A stretch of 64,000 bases of DNA. It comes from JBAOHV01 sp964450685. GTDB lineage: Bacteria > Actinomycetota > Acidimicrobiia > Acidimicrobiales > Microtrichaceae. Shown here piece after piece: positions 16,452 through 25,768 of this stretch (position 1 is the stretch's first letter; every line of letters starts with the position of its first letter). The notes under the pieces are model-generated. The model saw nothing but the letters and a program-made list of their open reading frames with translations. It had not been told where the DNA came from and searched no databases. Location: contig CAYVDN010000009.1 in NCBI GenBank assembly GCA_964450685.1, forward strand, positions 1 through 64,000, given 5' to 3'. The translations under genes and the position numbers were made by a program.

Positions 16452-17050
16452 ACCAAGGTCCGGTCCGGAGACCCGGGCGCGCAGGTCGGCCGGGCCGAAC
16501 GCGGAGAGCGGCCGGAGCACGGGCGCAGGTTCCCGAGGTGGCCGGTGTGCTCGCCCGCTCACTCGATTCCGGGATGAGCCTGTCCGACGCGGTGGGAGAC
16601 GCCGGCTTGGTGGTTGCTGACCCTTTGGGAGCCGAGCTCCGTCGGGTGGGCTCGGCAGTGACTCGAGGCGTTCCGATTGCAGACGCGTTCGAGCGATGGG
16701 CAGCGTCGAGCACTGCGGATGAGGTGGAGCTGCTCGCCGTAGCGGTCAGAGCCGCCGACGGCCACGGAGGCAACCTCGCCGCGGCGTTCGACGCGGTGAG
16801 CATGACCGCGTCGGATCGGATCGAGGCAGCGGACGAGGCCCGGGCGCTCGCTTCCCAGGCGACTGCGAGCGCCATGACCCTGGTGGCGCTCCCGGCAGTC
16901 GGAGCCGGTGCCTTCTGCCTCATCGATCCGGCGGTCGCACGAACCCTCTTCGGCACCCCCGCAGGGTGGGCTTGCCTGGTCATGGGTGCCGCTCTGAACG
17001 CAATGGGATGGTTCGCGATGCGTCGCCTGGTCATCAGGGCACTTCGATGA
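16448..17050 (+). CDS. TadB-like pilus assembly membrane protein (T2SSF domain)
   Basis: This 200-residue protein carries a type II secretion F-domain, which forms the inner-membrane platform of the pilus. The helical region from about residue 25 (VPEVAGVLARSLDSGMSLSD, then GNLAAAFDAVSMTASDRI) is typical, and two hydrophobic helices follow at 145-195. The N-terminal membrane region of full-length TadB is missing, as is common in compact actinobacterial tad clusters. The ATG overlaps the tadA stop by four bases. Confidence 0.75.
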   Translation: MNQGPVRRPGRAGRPGRTRRAAGARAQVPEVAGVLARSLDSGMSLSDAVGDAGLVVADPLGAELRRVGSAVTRGVPIADAFERWAASSTADEVELLAVAVRAADGHGGNLAAAFDAVSMTASDRIEAADEARALASQATASAMTLVALPAVGAGAFCLIDPAVARTLFGTPAGWACLVMGAALNAMGWFAMRRLVIRALR

Positions 17051-17712
17051 GCGGGTGGGTGTTGTCCCTCATCGGTGCTATCGCCGTCTGGGAGATGCTG
17101 AGACCGCGGCACCCGGTCCCGTGGCAGCGCGTCGTCGACCTCAACCAGACCCCGGTCCGGCATCTTGCGCTGCCGATCACCAGGCCTTCCCCGCGGCGCA
17201 CTACAGGGCTGGCCGTGATGGCGGCAACGCCTGTCGGGCGGTCGAGCTCGGGCGGCGGTGCAACGGACCTCGGAAGTGTGATCGACGTGCTGCAGGTTGC
17301 GCTTAGCGCAGGTCATTCGATCCATACGGCTCTGATCGTCGCCAGCAGGTCGGTGGGTAACGGGCCGGTGGCGGCGTTGATCTCCGATGTGGTCGATGAC
17401 GTGAGCAGCGGTGTCAGGTTGCTCGATGCACTCGGCGATCGGTCAACAGGCGCCGAGACCGGCACGCGGGCCCTGTTCGTCACCCTGAGCGCGGCTCTTA
17501 GATCGGGCACCCCGGTGGTGGAAGCGTTGCAACGCCTGGCTGACGCCGAACGGGCACGTCGTCGACGACGGACCCAGGAACGGGTCCGTCGCCTGCCGGT
17601 GACGCTCCTGTTGCCGCTCGTCTGCCTGGTGCTGCCCGCGTTCGTGCTGCTCGCGATCGTGCCGGTGTTGTTGACCGTAGCCAGCTCCGGTCTTGTGCCG
17701 GTCTCGACCTGA
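17047..17712 (+). CDS. TadC-like pilus assembly membrane protein (T2SSF domain)
   Basis: This is the second platform protein, 221 residues, with one N-terminal membrane helix (SGWVLSLIGAIAVWEML), a helical T2SSF domain (DVLQVALSAGHSIHTALIVA, RSGTPVVEALQRLADAER) and a C-terminal hydrophobic hairpin (VTLLLPLVCLVLPAFVLLAI). The ATG overlaps the previous stop (ATGA). The open frame extends upstream into tadB but without family sequence. Confidence 0.8.
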   Translation: MSGWVLSLIGAIAVWEMLRPRHPVPWQRVVDLNQTPVRHLALPITRPSPRRTTGLAVMAATPVGRSSSGGGATDLGSVIDVLQVALSAGHSIHTALIVASRSVGNGPVAALISDVVDDVSSGVRLLDALGDRSTGAETGTRALFVTLSAALRSGTPVVEALQRLADAERARRRRRTQERVRRLPVTLLLPLVCLVLPAFVLLAIVPVLLTVASSGLVPVST

Positions 17713-17936
17713 TGGTCCGAACGACGACTGCAGAGCCCCTGGAGAGACAAGTGTCAACAATCAACCATCCATGCATCCATGACCGAGAACGTGGTCAGGG
17801 CACGGTCGAGTACGCCCTGGTCCTTCTCGGCGCCGCGGCGATAGCGCTTGCGGTCGTCGCTTGGGTGACACGCACCGGGATGATCGGCCGGCTGTTCGAC
17901 ACAGTGATCGGCCAGATCCTCCAGCAGGCGGCCTGA
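17712..17936 (+). CDS. Flp-type major pilin precursor
   Basis: This 74-residue protein is the likely pilin. After a charged leader comes a type IV prepilin cleavage motif, RGQGTVEYALVLLG, with the conserved Glu five residues after the Gly, then a hydrophobic helix. It resembles both Flp pilins and the actinobacterial DUF4244 family found at the same operon position. The start codon overlaps the preceding stop by one base. No prepilin peptidase gene is present in this cluster, so it must be elsewhere. Confidence 0.8.
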   Translation: MVRTTTAEPLERQVSTINHPCIHDRERGQGTVEYALVLLGAAAIALAVVAWVTRTGMIGRLFDTVIGQILQQAA

Positions 17937-18314
17937 GTGACCGGCCGCCGCCGGAACCAATCGGCAGAGAGGGGTCAGTCCTCGGTCGAACTGGCCGTGC
18001 TGATGCCGCTCATTCTGCTGCTTCTCCTCACGGTGGTGCAGGTCGGTCTGCTTGCACGCGATCAACTGCTGGCCGTTCACGCCTCCCGGATCGCTGGTCG
18101 GGCGGTTGTGGTCGATCCCTCGCACGCCGCAGCCGCCGCGGCGCTCCACCGCGCCGGGCTGGACCGGGTCGACATCCGGTTGTCCGGTGATCTGCGCCGA
18201 GGAGGTTTCGCGACCGTCGAGGCGACGCTTCTGCCGACGCGTGTAGCGCTGGTTGGACGGTTGATCGGAGGTGTCGAGATCGCTGAGCGGTTGACGGTGC
18301 TGGTGGAGGAATGA
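17937..18314 (+). CDS. TadE-like pseudopilin
   Basis: This 125-residue minor pilin has the TadE signature: a short basic leader, RGQSSVELAVLMPLIL as cleavage site and membrane helix (about residues 12-40), and an exported domain of alpha/beta character. It starts with GTG immediately after the pilin stop. It closes the six-gene tad cluster; an accompanying TadG or secretin-like gene is not seen, as expected for a monoderm version. Confidence 0.8.
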   Translation: MTGRRRNQSAERGQSSVELAVLMPLILLLLLTVVQVGLLARDQLLAVHASRIAGRAVVVDPSHAAAAAALHRAGLDRVDIRLSGDLRRGGFATVEATLLPTRVALVGRLIGGVEIAERLTVLVEE

Positions 18315-18332
18315 TCCGCCGGGCGGCTCGAC

Positions 18333-20633
18333 TCAGGTACCGAGAGTCGCTCGTAGGAGTCGTGCGGCACCGTGCTTGTCGAGTGGATCGTTGTTGTTGC
18401 CGCACTTCGGTGACTGCACACAGCTTGGACAGCCCGACGCGCAGGAGCACTGCTCGATGACGGACAGCGTCGCGGCGAGGTGACTGTCAGCGGCGTCGAA
18501 CGCGAGTTCGGCGATTCCGGCACCACCCGGATGCGCGTCGTGGACCACGACGGTAGGCCCACCTGTCTCGGGTAGCCACGGCGACGACACCCCACCGACA
18601 TCCCAGCGGTCACAGATCGTGAACAGGGGCAGGATGCCTATACCTGCATGCTCGGCTGCGTGCAGCGCCCCCGGAAGCGCCTCGGCGGTGACGCGGGAGC
18701 GGTCCACCGTCTCGTCCGCGAAGCGATACCAGATCGCCCGTGTCGCGAGGCGCGAGGGTGGACGTTCCAAGGTGTGGGTACTGATCAGCTCGTGCCCGGC
18801 GGTGGTCCTGGTGCGGTAGCCGCTGACCTGCGTCGTCACCTCGACAGAGCCGAGGCGGAGTGTCGACGTGCCAACCCGGCGTGTGCGGTCCACCTCGAGC
18901 AGGCGGATCGAGGTCTCACTGCGGGGTTGGGTGTAGTGGTCGCCGCTGGCCGGTTCCACGTGCGCAGCGTGGTCGAGGTCGTCCAGGTCGACCACATGCC
19001 ATGCGCGGCCCTGGTGGAGGTAGATGGCCCCCGGATGCACCGAGGTGCTGACCCGGGAGTCGTCGACCGTGCCGATCGTCCGACCCGCCGGGTCCACGAC
19101 CCGGTACTCGCCGCGGGAGGCGGAGCGGAGTCCGATCGTCGGCGCCGGAAGACCTCGGCCCGTCCACACGACGGCCGGTCCGTCCCTCCGGTGCCGGACT
19201 GTGGCCCGCTCGTCGAGCACGAGCCTGCGCACACCGTCGTCGAGCTGGTCCGGCCAGAAGCTCAGATCGGTGTGGCGCAGGGGCAGCTCGTGAGCGGCGC
19301 AGCCGAGGTGCGGCGCGTAGACGTGGGGGTTGTCGAGGTTGACCACCGCAGGTTCGGGTGGACGTTCGAACAGCTGGTCTGGGTTCCGTACCATCCACTG
19401 GTCGAGCTGGTCCTCGCCTGCAACCAGGATGGCGAGGCTCGGTTGCTGTGCACGGCCACTGCGTCCGACCTGTTGCCAGAACGAGGCAATGGTCCCTGGG
19501 AACCCGCAGAGCACCACGGCGTCCAGGCCACCGATGTCCACCCCGAGCTCGAGAGCGCTGGTGGCTACGACACCTCGCAGGCGGCCGCTGAAGAGGTCGG
19601 CCTCGATCTCGCGGCGTTCCGACGGCAGATAGCCGGCGCGGTAGGCGCGGATCGAGTCGCCGACACCCGACGGCAACGACCGGCGAAGGTCCTCGGCCAC
19701 GAGCTCGGTCCCACGACGCGAGGCGCAGAACACGAGTGTCCGCATGCCTGCCTGGATGAGGGTCGCGGCAAGGGCGCCGGCCTGGCCGTGCACGGACCAG
19801 TGCTCGTGGCTCCGCTCCTGAGGCCGCCACAGCGCGACGTGGCGGTCTCCGGTGGGGGCGCCATCACCTGTGATCCCCACGACCGGCAGCCCGCACATCT
19901 GGCTGGCCAGGACGTCGGCGTTGCCGATCGTCGCCGATGTGAACACGAAGGTCGGCTCGCTTCCGCCGTAGTGACGCACGAGTCGGCGCAGTCTTCGTAG
20001 GACCTGGGCGACGTGGGTGCCGAAGACCCCGCGCAACAGGTGCAGCTCGTCGACGACCACGAAACGCAGCGACCGGAGCACGCGCGCCCAGCGTTTGTGG
20101 TTGGCGAGAATCCCCAGGTGGAGCATCTCGGGGTTGGTGAGGAGCACGTTCGCGTTCTCTCGCACCCACAATCGCTCTTCGGGCCCGCAGTCGCCGTCGT
20201 AGGTGGCCGCCATCATGCCGGGAAGGTCCCACGAACCGAACGACAGGAGCTGGTCCTGTGCCAACGCCTTGGTGGGGTAGAGCAGGAGAGCGGTTGCGCC
20301 GCCCAGCGCGGCTTCGGCGATAGGCACCTGATATGTCAGCGATTTACCGGATGCAGTTCCGCTGGCCAGAGCGAACGACACCCCGTCACGTGCGAGGTCG
20401 ATCGCCTTCGCCTGGTGAGACCAGAGTGCGGCGTGGGGCATCCGCCGGGCGACCTCGGCGGGGAGCTCACGTGCCAGCTCCGCGAAGCGGGCGGATCGGG
20501 CGGGGAGCAGGCGCACGTGCGCCAGGCGTGGGTCGTCGCCAAGCTGCTCCAACACGGACAGGATCTGTGCGTTGGAGCAGGCCGGGTCGTCCGGGTGGAG
20601 CACCGGCGGCGGAGCGAGCGCCAGGTCGGTCAT
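18333..20633 (-). CDS. DEAD/DEAH-box helicase with DUF1998 (MrfA/Hrq1-like)
   Basis: This 766-residue superfamily 2 helicase has the P-loop ALASGTASGKSL, the DEAH-type box VVVDELHLL, motif III FTSATIGN and helicase C domain motifs (CASRRGTELVAE, GRSGRAQQPS). The C-terminal DUF1998 carries four cysteines in CSCASGCPSC and SPKCGNNN, the metal site of the MrfA/Hrq1 group. Family members act in DNA repair, in B. subtilis in mitomycin-adduct repair. The gene is convergent with the pilus cluster and divergent from the STAS gene. Identification as a helicase is firm; the repair role is inferred from family. Confidence 0.92.
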   Translation of the reverse strand: MTDLALAPPPVLHPDDPACSNAQILSVLEQLGDDPRLAHVRLLPARSARFAELARELPAEVARRMPHAALWSHQAKAIDLARDGVSFALASGTASGKSLTYQVPIAEAALGGATALLLYPTKALAQDQLLSFGSWDLPGMMAATYDGDCGPEERLWVRENANVLLTNPEMLHLGILANHKRWARVLRSLRFVVVDELHLLRGVFGTHVAQVLRRLRRLVRHYGGSEPTFVFTSATIGNADVLASQMCGLPVVGITGDGAPTGDRHVALWRPQERSHEHWSVHGQAGALAATLIQAGMRTLVFCASRRGTELVAEDLRRSLPSGVGDSIRAYRAGYLPSERREIEADLFSGRLRGVVATSALELGVDIGGLDAVVLCGFPGTIASFWQQVGRSGRAQQPSLAILVAGEDQLDQWMVRNPDQLFERPPEPAVVNLDNPHVYAPHLGCAAHELPLRHTDLSFWPDQLDDGVRRLVLDERATVRHRRDGPAVVWTGRGLPAPTIGLRSASRGEYRVVDPAGRTIGTVDDSRVSTSVHPGAIYLHQGRAWHVVDLDDLDHAAHVEPASGDHYTQPRSETSIRLLEVDRTRRVGTSTLRLGSVEVTTQVSGYRTRTTAGHELISTHTLERPPSRLATRAIWYRFADETVDRSRVTAEALPGALHAAEHAGIGILPLFTICDRWDVGGVSSPWLPETGGPTVVVHDAHPGGAGIAELAFDAADSHLAATLSVIEQCSCASGCPSCVQSPKCGNNNDPLDKHGAARLLRATLGT

Positions 20634-20679
20634 GTCGACCTAACGGTACGGGACCGCAGGGACAGCGAGCGGTCGGCCC

Positions 20680-20685
20680 TAACCT
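20680..20685 (+). promoter_or_regulatory. -10 box TAACCT of a leaderless promoter
   Basis: TAACCT ends six bases before the ATG at 20692. The surrounding bases CTAACCTCGG are the same as before moaA (35084-35093), so two unrelated genes share nearly the same start signal. Confidence 0.5.
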
Positions 20686-20691
20686 CGGCGG

Positions 20692-21033
20692 ATGCTGTTC
20701 GATGTCCGCACGGTCAGGGTGGGCGAGTGGGACGTCGTCCGGGTGCTGGGCGATGTGGATCTTTCGAGTCTGCCGACCCTGCGCACACAGATCGACCGTG
20801 CCGAGGCCGCCTGTGTGGCGTTGGACCTGGTGGACGTGGACCTGTTCGATCCGCTCGCTTTCGGTGTGGTGATCGCCGCGGCTCTGCGCTGCGCGCGAAA
20901 TGGTTCGAGCTTCGCTGTCATCTGTCCTCCCGGTCGCCCCCGCGAGCTGTTCGCCGAGTCGGGGGTGGACCGGATAGTCACCGTCGTCGGGTCGCCCGAA
21001 CAGCTGCCCGGGGCTGGTTCTCAGCTGGCGTAA
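20692..21033 (+). CDS. STAS-domain protein, anti-sigma antagonist-like without the phospho-serine
   Basis: This 113-residue single-domain protein has the STAS pattern: beta strands with VVRVLGDVDLSSLPTLRTQI, then the loop where anti-sigma factor antagonists are phosphorylated. In that loop the usual D-S-S/G is replaced by DLFDPLAFG, so no serine is available. It may be a constitutively active antagonist or a STAS domain with another role. No anti-sigma kinase gene is near. Its 3' end overlaps the convergent acyl-CoA dehydrogenase gene by 13 bp. Confidence 0.8.
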   Translation: MLFDVRTVRVGEWDVVRVLGDVDLSSLPTLRTQIDRAEAACVALDLVDVDLFDPLAFGVVIAAALRCARNGSSFAVICPPGRPRELFAESGVDRIVTVVGSPEQLPGAGSQLA

Positions 21034-22235
21034 CGAGCCAGTTCCGTGCGTGCGATCTGACGACGGTGCACCTCGTCGGGGCCGTCGGCGAAACGCAGGG
21101 TGCGCAGCCCGGCGTACATCCGAGCGAGCGGGAAGTCGTCGGAGACACCGCCACCACCGTGGGCCTGCATCGCCCGATCGACCACACGCAACGCCGTGTT
21201 CGGCGCGACGACCTTGATCGCCGAGATCTCGATGGCCGCCCCCTTCGCCCCGACGGTGTCCATCAGGTGCGCGGCTTTGAGGGTGAGCAGACGTGCTTGT
21301 TCGATCTCGATGCGCGAATCGGCGATCCACTCACGGATCACCCCTTGGTCCGCCAACGGTCTTCCGAACGCGATCCTCTCGGTGACACGTCGACACATCA
21401 GCTCCAACGCCCGCTCCGCGATGCCGATGCATCGCATGCAGTGGTGGATGCGCCCGGGTCCGAGTCGTGCCTGGGCGATGGCGAACCCGCTGCCTTCCTG
21501 TCCGATCAGGTTGTCAGCCGGTACGCGGACGTCGTCGAAGCGCATCTCGGCGTGTCCCTCGCGGTCCTGGTAGCCGAACACCGGCAGGTCCCTGACCCGG
21601 GTGACTCCAGGGGTGTCCATCGGGACCAGGATCATCGACTGCTGGACGTGACGCGCCGCCGCGGGGTCGGTCTTGCCCATGACGATCATGACCTTGCAAC
21701 GATCGGAAGCCGCGCCCGATGTCCACCACTTGCGGCCGTTGAGCACGTACTCGTCGCCGTCTCGTTCGATCGACAGCTGGATGTTCGTCGCGTCCGAGGA
21801 CGCGACGTCCGGCTCAGTCATGGCGAACGCCGAGCGGATCTCGCCCTCGAGCAATGGCACGAGCCACTGCTCCTTCTGTTCCGGGGTCCCGAACAGAGTC
21901 AGCACCTCCATGTTGCCGGTGTCCGGTGCAGCGCAGTTCATCGCTTCGGGTGCCAGGTGGACCGCTCGTCCCGAGATCTCGGCCAGGTGCGCGTAGTCCA
22001 GGTTGCTGACCGGCTCGGGCGTCCACTCGGTCGGATGGGGGAGGAACAAGTTCCACAGTCCGCGCCGACGTGCTTCGGACTTCAGGTCCTCGACTATCCG
22101 AGGGTGGCCGTGCACGTCACCGAGCGCGGCCATCTGCTCCTCGTAGACGGCCTCGGCCGGGTACACCGAGGAGTCCATGAAATCGAGGAGGTTCTCGCGC
22201 AGCTCGGCGCCCCGTGGGCTCGGTTCGTAGCTCAT
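21021..22235 (-). CDS. Acyl-CoA dehydrogenase, ACAD10/11-like
   Basis: This 404-residue FAD enzyme would oxidise acyl-CoA thioesters to enoyl-CoA. Signatures include FAMTEPDVASSDATN (FAD/substrate loop), NGRKWWTSGA, MRFDDVRVPADNLIG and the C-terminal QAHGGGGVSDDFPLARMY and GPDEVHRR. The last motif, with the overall spacing, is typical of the ACAD10/11 and plant-peroxisome-like subgroup, which often acts on long or branched chains. It is monocistronic here. The precise substrate cannot be read from sequence. Confidence 0.92.
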   Translation of the reverse strand: MSYEPSPRGAELRENLLDFMDSSVYPAEAVYEEQMAALGDVHGHPRIVEDLKSEARRRGLWNLFLPHPTEWTPEPVSNLDYAHLAEISGRAVHLAPEAMNCAAPDTGNMEVLTLFGTPEQKEQWLVPLLEGEIRSAFAMTEPDVASSDATNIQLSIERDGDEYVLNGRKWWTSGAASDRCKVMIVMGKTDPAAARHVQQSMILVPMDTPGVTRVRDLPVFGYQDREGHAEMRFDDVRVPADNLIGQEGSGFAIAQARLGPGRIHHCMRCIGIAERALELMCRRVTERIAFGRPLADQGVIREWIADSRIEIEQARLLTLKAAHLMDTVGAKGAAIEISAIKVVAPNTALRVVDRAMQAHGGGGVSDDFPLARMYAGLRTLRFADGPDEVHRRQIARTELARYAS

Positions 22236-22332
22236 GCCGGCGACGCTATCGCTGGTGCATCAGACGTGCGCCGAAGTGCGAATCGACTCGACCTGCGGGG
22301 ACCGTGACCCCGTGTGGTCCTGATGGTCGGTG

Positions 22333-22362
22333 TTGACAAATTCCCGCTCCTCTTCATTAGCT
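22333..22362 (+). promoter_or_regulatory. Promoter of topA: TTGACA and TTAGCT
   Basis: A perfect -35 box TTGACA (22333-22338) and the -10-like TTAGCT (22357-22362) are 18 bp apart. The -10 box ends nine bases before the topA ATG, so the transcript would have almost no leader; no Shine-Dalgarno is visible. Confidence 0.6.
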
Positions 22363-22371
22363 GTTCCTCCA

Positions 22372-25149
22372 ATGAGCAGTCCCCTCGTCATCGTCGAGTC
22401 GCCGGCCAAGGCACGCACCATCTCCCGCTTTCTGGGCGACGGCTACCAGGTGGAGTCGTCGATCGGACACATCCGTGACCTTCCCCGCAACGCCGCCGAT
22501 GTGCCCAAGGAGTACAAAGGAGAGAAGTGGGCACGACTGGGTGTCGACACCGACAACCACTTCAAGCCCCTCTACATCGTCAGCCCCGACAAGAAGGACC
22601 AGGTCCGCAGACTGAAGGCGCTTCTCAAGGACGCCGACGAGCTCTATCTGGCGACGGATGAGGATCGCGAGGGCGAGGCCATCGCCTGGCACCTGCTCGA
22701 GGTGCTGAATCCCAGGGTGCCGGTGAAGCGGATGGTCTTCCACGAGATCACACCCGCAGCGATACAGCAGGCGATCGAGAACCCCCGTGACCTGGACCGC
22801 CGACTCGTGGATGCCCAGGAGACACGCCGGATCCTCGACCGACTGTACGGCTACGAGGTCAGCCCGGTCCTGTGGAAGAAGGTCATGCCGAGGTTGTCGG
22901 CCGGGCGCGTCCAGTCCGTCGCGACCCGGATCGTCGTGCAGCGCGAACGTGAGCGCATGGCGTTCGTGTCGGCGTCGTGGTGGGACCTGCAGGCGGTTCT
23001 CCGTCACGTCGACACAGGCAAGGACCAGACCCAGTTCCCCGCGACGCTCGTAGAACTCGACGGCCGACGCCTGGCCACGGGCAAGGACTTCGGTCAGGAC
23101 GGCCGCATGGCCGACTCGGCTGCCGCTGCCGGAGTCGTGCTGTTGGATCGCGACGCCGCCGAAGCTGTCCAGAGGGGATTGGCCGATCGTCCGCTCACGG
23201 TGCGGTCGGTCGAGTCCAAGCCGTACACACGCCGGCCGGCCCCGCCGTTCATGACGTCGACTCTCCAGCAGGAGGCGGGCCGCAAGCTTCGCATGTCCTC
23301 CGCCCAGACGATGTCGACAGCGCAGCGCCTGTATGAGAACGGCTTCATCACCTACATGAGGACCGACTCCGTGACCCTGTCGGAGACGGCGCTCAACGCG
23401 GCACGGTCCCAGATCCGCGACAAATACGGCGACGCCTACCTGCCCGACTCGCCACGCCGCTACACGAGCAAGTCCAAGAACGCCCAGGAGGCCCACGAGG
23501 CGATCCGCCCCGCCGGTGACGTCTTCCGCACCCCCGATCAGGTCGCCGGACAGCTCAACAGCTCCGAGCTGCGCCTGTACGAACTCATCTGGCAGCGCAC
23601 CGTCGCGTCGCAGATGACCGATGCCCGTGGTGAGTCGGTCCAGGTGCGACTGGGAGTGTCGAGCGCTGATGGCCAGGAGGCTGTGTTCGCAGCATCCGGG
23701 CGCACGATCATCTTCCCGGGCTTCCTGCGTGCCTACGTCGAAGGGTCGGATGACCCGGACGAGGCGCTCGAGGACCAGGAACGGGTGCTGCCCGTCATGG
23801 CCGAGGGCGACTCCGTGGCGGCCGACGAGCTCGAAGCCGTCGGTCACGAGACCCAGCCGCCGGCCCGCTACACCGAGGCGTCGTTGGTCAAGCGACTCGA
23901 GGAGCTGGGCGTCGGCCGGCCTTCCACCTACGCGTCGATCATCAACACGATCCAGGACCGCGGCTACGTCTGGAAGAAGGGCACTGCCCTCGTGCCCAGC
24001 TTCACGGCCTTCGCGGTGGTGTCGCTGCTGGAGCAGCACTTCCCGGCTCTCGTCGACTTCGCGTTCACCGCTCAGATGGAGGAGGAGCTCGACGAGATCG
24101 CCTCCGGGACGGCCCAGATGGAGCCGTGGCTGGCGAAGTTCTACTTCGGGGTCGCCGACGCCAACGGAGAGGTCGCCGGACTGGGCCTGAAGCGCCTCGT
24201 CGAGGGCAACCTGGGTGAGATCGACGCACGCGAGGTGAACTCGATCCCGCTGGGTGCGGCACCCGATGGTGGAGCACCGATCGTCGCACGTGTCGGCCGG
24301 TACGGGCCCTACCTGGAACGTGGTGAGGGTGAGGGGCAACAGCGTGCATCGATCCCCGAGGACCTTCCACCCGACGAGCTCACCCCGGAGCGGGCCCTCG
24401 AGCTCCTCGAGGCGCCTTCCGGGGACCGCTCGCTGGGAGTGAACCCGGACACAGGGATCGAGGTCCACCTCAAGGCGGGCCGCTTCGGTCCCTATGTCCA
24501 GGAAGGGGTCCACGACGACGAGACGGGTTTCAAGCCGCGCACGGCGAGCCTGTTCAAGGACATGGACCCGGCGACGGTCACTCTCGAGGCGGTGATCCCG
24601 CTGCTCGACCTGCCCCGGGAGGTAGGCCAGCACCCCGGCGACGGCGAGATGATCCTCGCCTACAACGGGAAGTTCGGTCCCTATCTGAAGAAGGGGACCG
24701 ACAGCCGATCCCTCGAGACGGAATCACAGATCCTGACCGTTGGACTCGACGAAGCGGTTCGGATATTCGCCGAGCCGAAGCGCCGCAGGGGCCAGGCCGC
24801 TCCCAAAGGGCCGCTACGCGAGATGGGCGTCGACCCCGACACGGAGAAGCCGATTGTCGTGAAGGACGGCCGATTCGGTCCCTACGTGACCGATGGGGAG
24901 ACGAACGCGAGTCTGCGGAAGGGGGACTCCGTCGAGGAGCTGACGATGGAACGGGCTCTCGAGCTGCTCGAGATCCGTCGCGCCGCCGGACCATCGAAGA
25001 AGCGTGCCGCCAAGAAGAAGGCTCCCGCCAAGAAGAAGGCTCCCGCCAAGAAGAAGGCTGCGGCGAAGAAGAAGGCTCCCGCCAAGAAGAAGGCCGCGGC
25101 GAAGAAGAAGGCTCCCGCCGAGAAGGCGACCGGCGATCAGGGTGACTGA
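22372..25149 (+). CDS. topA: DNA topoisomerase I with lysine-rich tail
   Basis: This 925-residue type IA topoisomerase relaxes negative supercoils. The Toprim domain starts at residue 4 (LVIVESPAKARTI) with DEDREGEAIAWHL for metal, and the catalytic Tyr is Y328 in GFITYMRTDS. Instead of zinc fingers the C-terminal half has repeated domains containing RFGPYV/KFGPYL motifs, as in other actinobacteria, followed by a basic tail of AKKKAP repeats. I start at ATG 22372 because the family begins there and a strong promoter abuts it; an in-frame ATG at 22330 precedes the promoter. tmk overlaps its 3' end. Confidence 0.95.
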   Translation: MSSPLVIVESPAKARTISRFLGDGYQVESSIGHIRDLPRNAADVPKEYKGEKWARLGVDTDNHFKPLYIVSPDKKDQVRRLKALLKDADELYLATDEDREGEAIAWHLLEVLNPRVPVKRMVFHEITPAAIQQAIENPRDLDRRLVDAQETRRILDRLYGYEVSPVLWKKVMPRLSAGRVQSVATRIVVQRERERMAFVSASWWDLQAVLRHVDTGKDQTQFPATLVELDGRRLATGKDFGQDGRMADSAAAAGVVLLDRDAAEAVQRGLADRPLTVRSVESKPYTRRPAPPFMTSTLQQEAGRKLRMSSAQTMSTAQRLYENGFITYMRTDSVTLSETALNAARSQIRDKYGDAYLPDSPRRYTSKSKNAQEAHEAIRPAGDVFRTPDQVAGQLNSSELRLYELIWQRTVASQMTDARGESVQVRLGVSSADGQEAVFAASGRTIIFPGFLRAYVEGSDDPDEALEDQERVLPVMAEGDSVAADELEAVGHETQPPARYTEASLVKRLEELGVGRPSTYASIINTIQDRGYVWKKGTALVPSFTAFAVVSLLEQHFPALVDFAFTAQMEEELDEIASGTAQMEPWLAKFYFGVADANGEVAGLGLKRLVEGNLGEIDAREVNSIPLGAAPDGGAPIVARVGRYGPYLERGEGEGQQRASIPEDLPPDELTPERALELLEAPSGDRSLGVNPDTGIEVHLKAGRFGPYVQEGVHDDETGFKPRTASLFKDMDPATVTLEAVIPLLDLPREVGQHPGDGEMILAYNGKFGPYLKKGTDSRSLETESQILTVGLDEAVRIFAEPKRRRGQAAPKGPLREMGVDPDTEKPIVVKDGRFGPYVTDGETNASLRKGDSVEELTMERALELLEIRRAAGPSKKRAAKKKAPAKKKAPAKKKAAAKKKAPAKKKAAAKKKAPAEKATGDQGD
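25009..25116 (+). repeat. Six 18-bp units encoding the AKKKAP tail of topA
   Basis: Six consecutive 18-bp units of the form GCCAAGAAGAAGGCTCCC, with a few third-position or Pro-to-Ala changes, encode AKKKAP/AKKKAA repeats at the end of topoisomerase I. Such tails add DNA affinity and processivity in actinobacterial TopA. The repeat number is likely variable between strains. Confidence 0.9.
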
Positions 25150-25768
25150 GCGCGGGCGCTTCATCGTCCTGGAGGGCGGCGAGGGCAGCGGCAAGTCGAC
25201 CCAGGCCGCGATGCTCGCTGGGGAACGCGGAGCGCTGCTGACTCGTGAGCCGGGCGGAACAGCGCTCGGAGTCCGGCTCCGTGAGCTCCTGTTGAGCAGC
25301 GGGGCGGTCGGGGGTGTGGCTCCGATCGATGACCGATCCGAGGCCCTGATGATGGCCGCCGACCGCGCTCAGCACGTCGCCGAGGTGATCGAACCGGCAC
25401 TGATCGGGGGTCGCGACGTCGTCTGTGACCGCTTCATCGGGTCCTCGATCGCCTACCAGGGGTACGGCCGGGGCCTCGACGTGGACATCGTGCGCGCTGT
25501 CTCGGGCTGGGCTGCAGCGGGCTTGTGGCCCGATGTCGTGGTACTGCTGCACGTTCCCGAGGAAGTGGCACTGCAGAGGACCGGCGGCGCCCGCGACCGC
25601 ATCGAGGCAGCGGGGCGGGATTTCCATCGACGGGTCTCCGACGGATTCCTCGCTCAAGCAGAGGATGAGCCCGACACATGGGTGGTGGTCGACGGGACCG
25701 GAACGGTCGATGAGGTCCACGAGAGGGTCCTGGACGCGGTCGTCGACGTGCTGGGCCCCACCAGGTGA
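25142..25768 (+). CDS. tmk: Thymidylate kinase
   Basis: The enzyme phosphorylates dTMP to dTDP. It is 208 residues, the normal length, with P-loop GGEGSGKST (residues 12-20), the DR motif DVVCDRFIGSSIAYQG, and the lid region RTGGARDRIE. GTG 25142 is chosen because it gives the normal N-terminus (MTERGRFIVLEG) and overlaps the topA stop by eight bases. The stop overlaps the holB start (GTGA). The topA-tmk-holB order is a common actinobacterial DNA-replication group. Confidence 0.95.
   Translation: MTERGRFIVLEGGEGSGKSTQAAMLAGERGALLTREPGGTALGVRLRELLLSSGAVGGVAPIDDRSEALMMAADRAQHVAEVIEPALIGGRDVVCDRFIGSSIAYQGYGRGLDVDIVRAVSGWAAAGLWPDVVVLLHVPEEVALQRTGGARDRIEAAGRDFHRRVSDGFLAQAEDEPDTWVVVDGTGTVDEVHERVLDAVVDVLGPTR

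Noticed and set aside
25009..25116. Regular 18-bp repeats resembling a CRISPR array
   Set aside because: There are no spacers; the units encode the AKKKAP tail of topoisomerase I.
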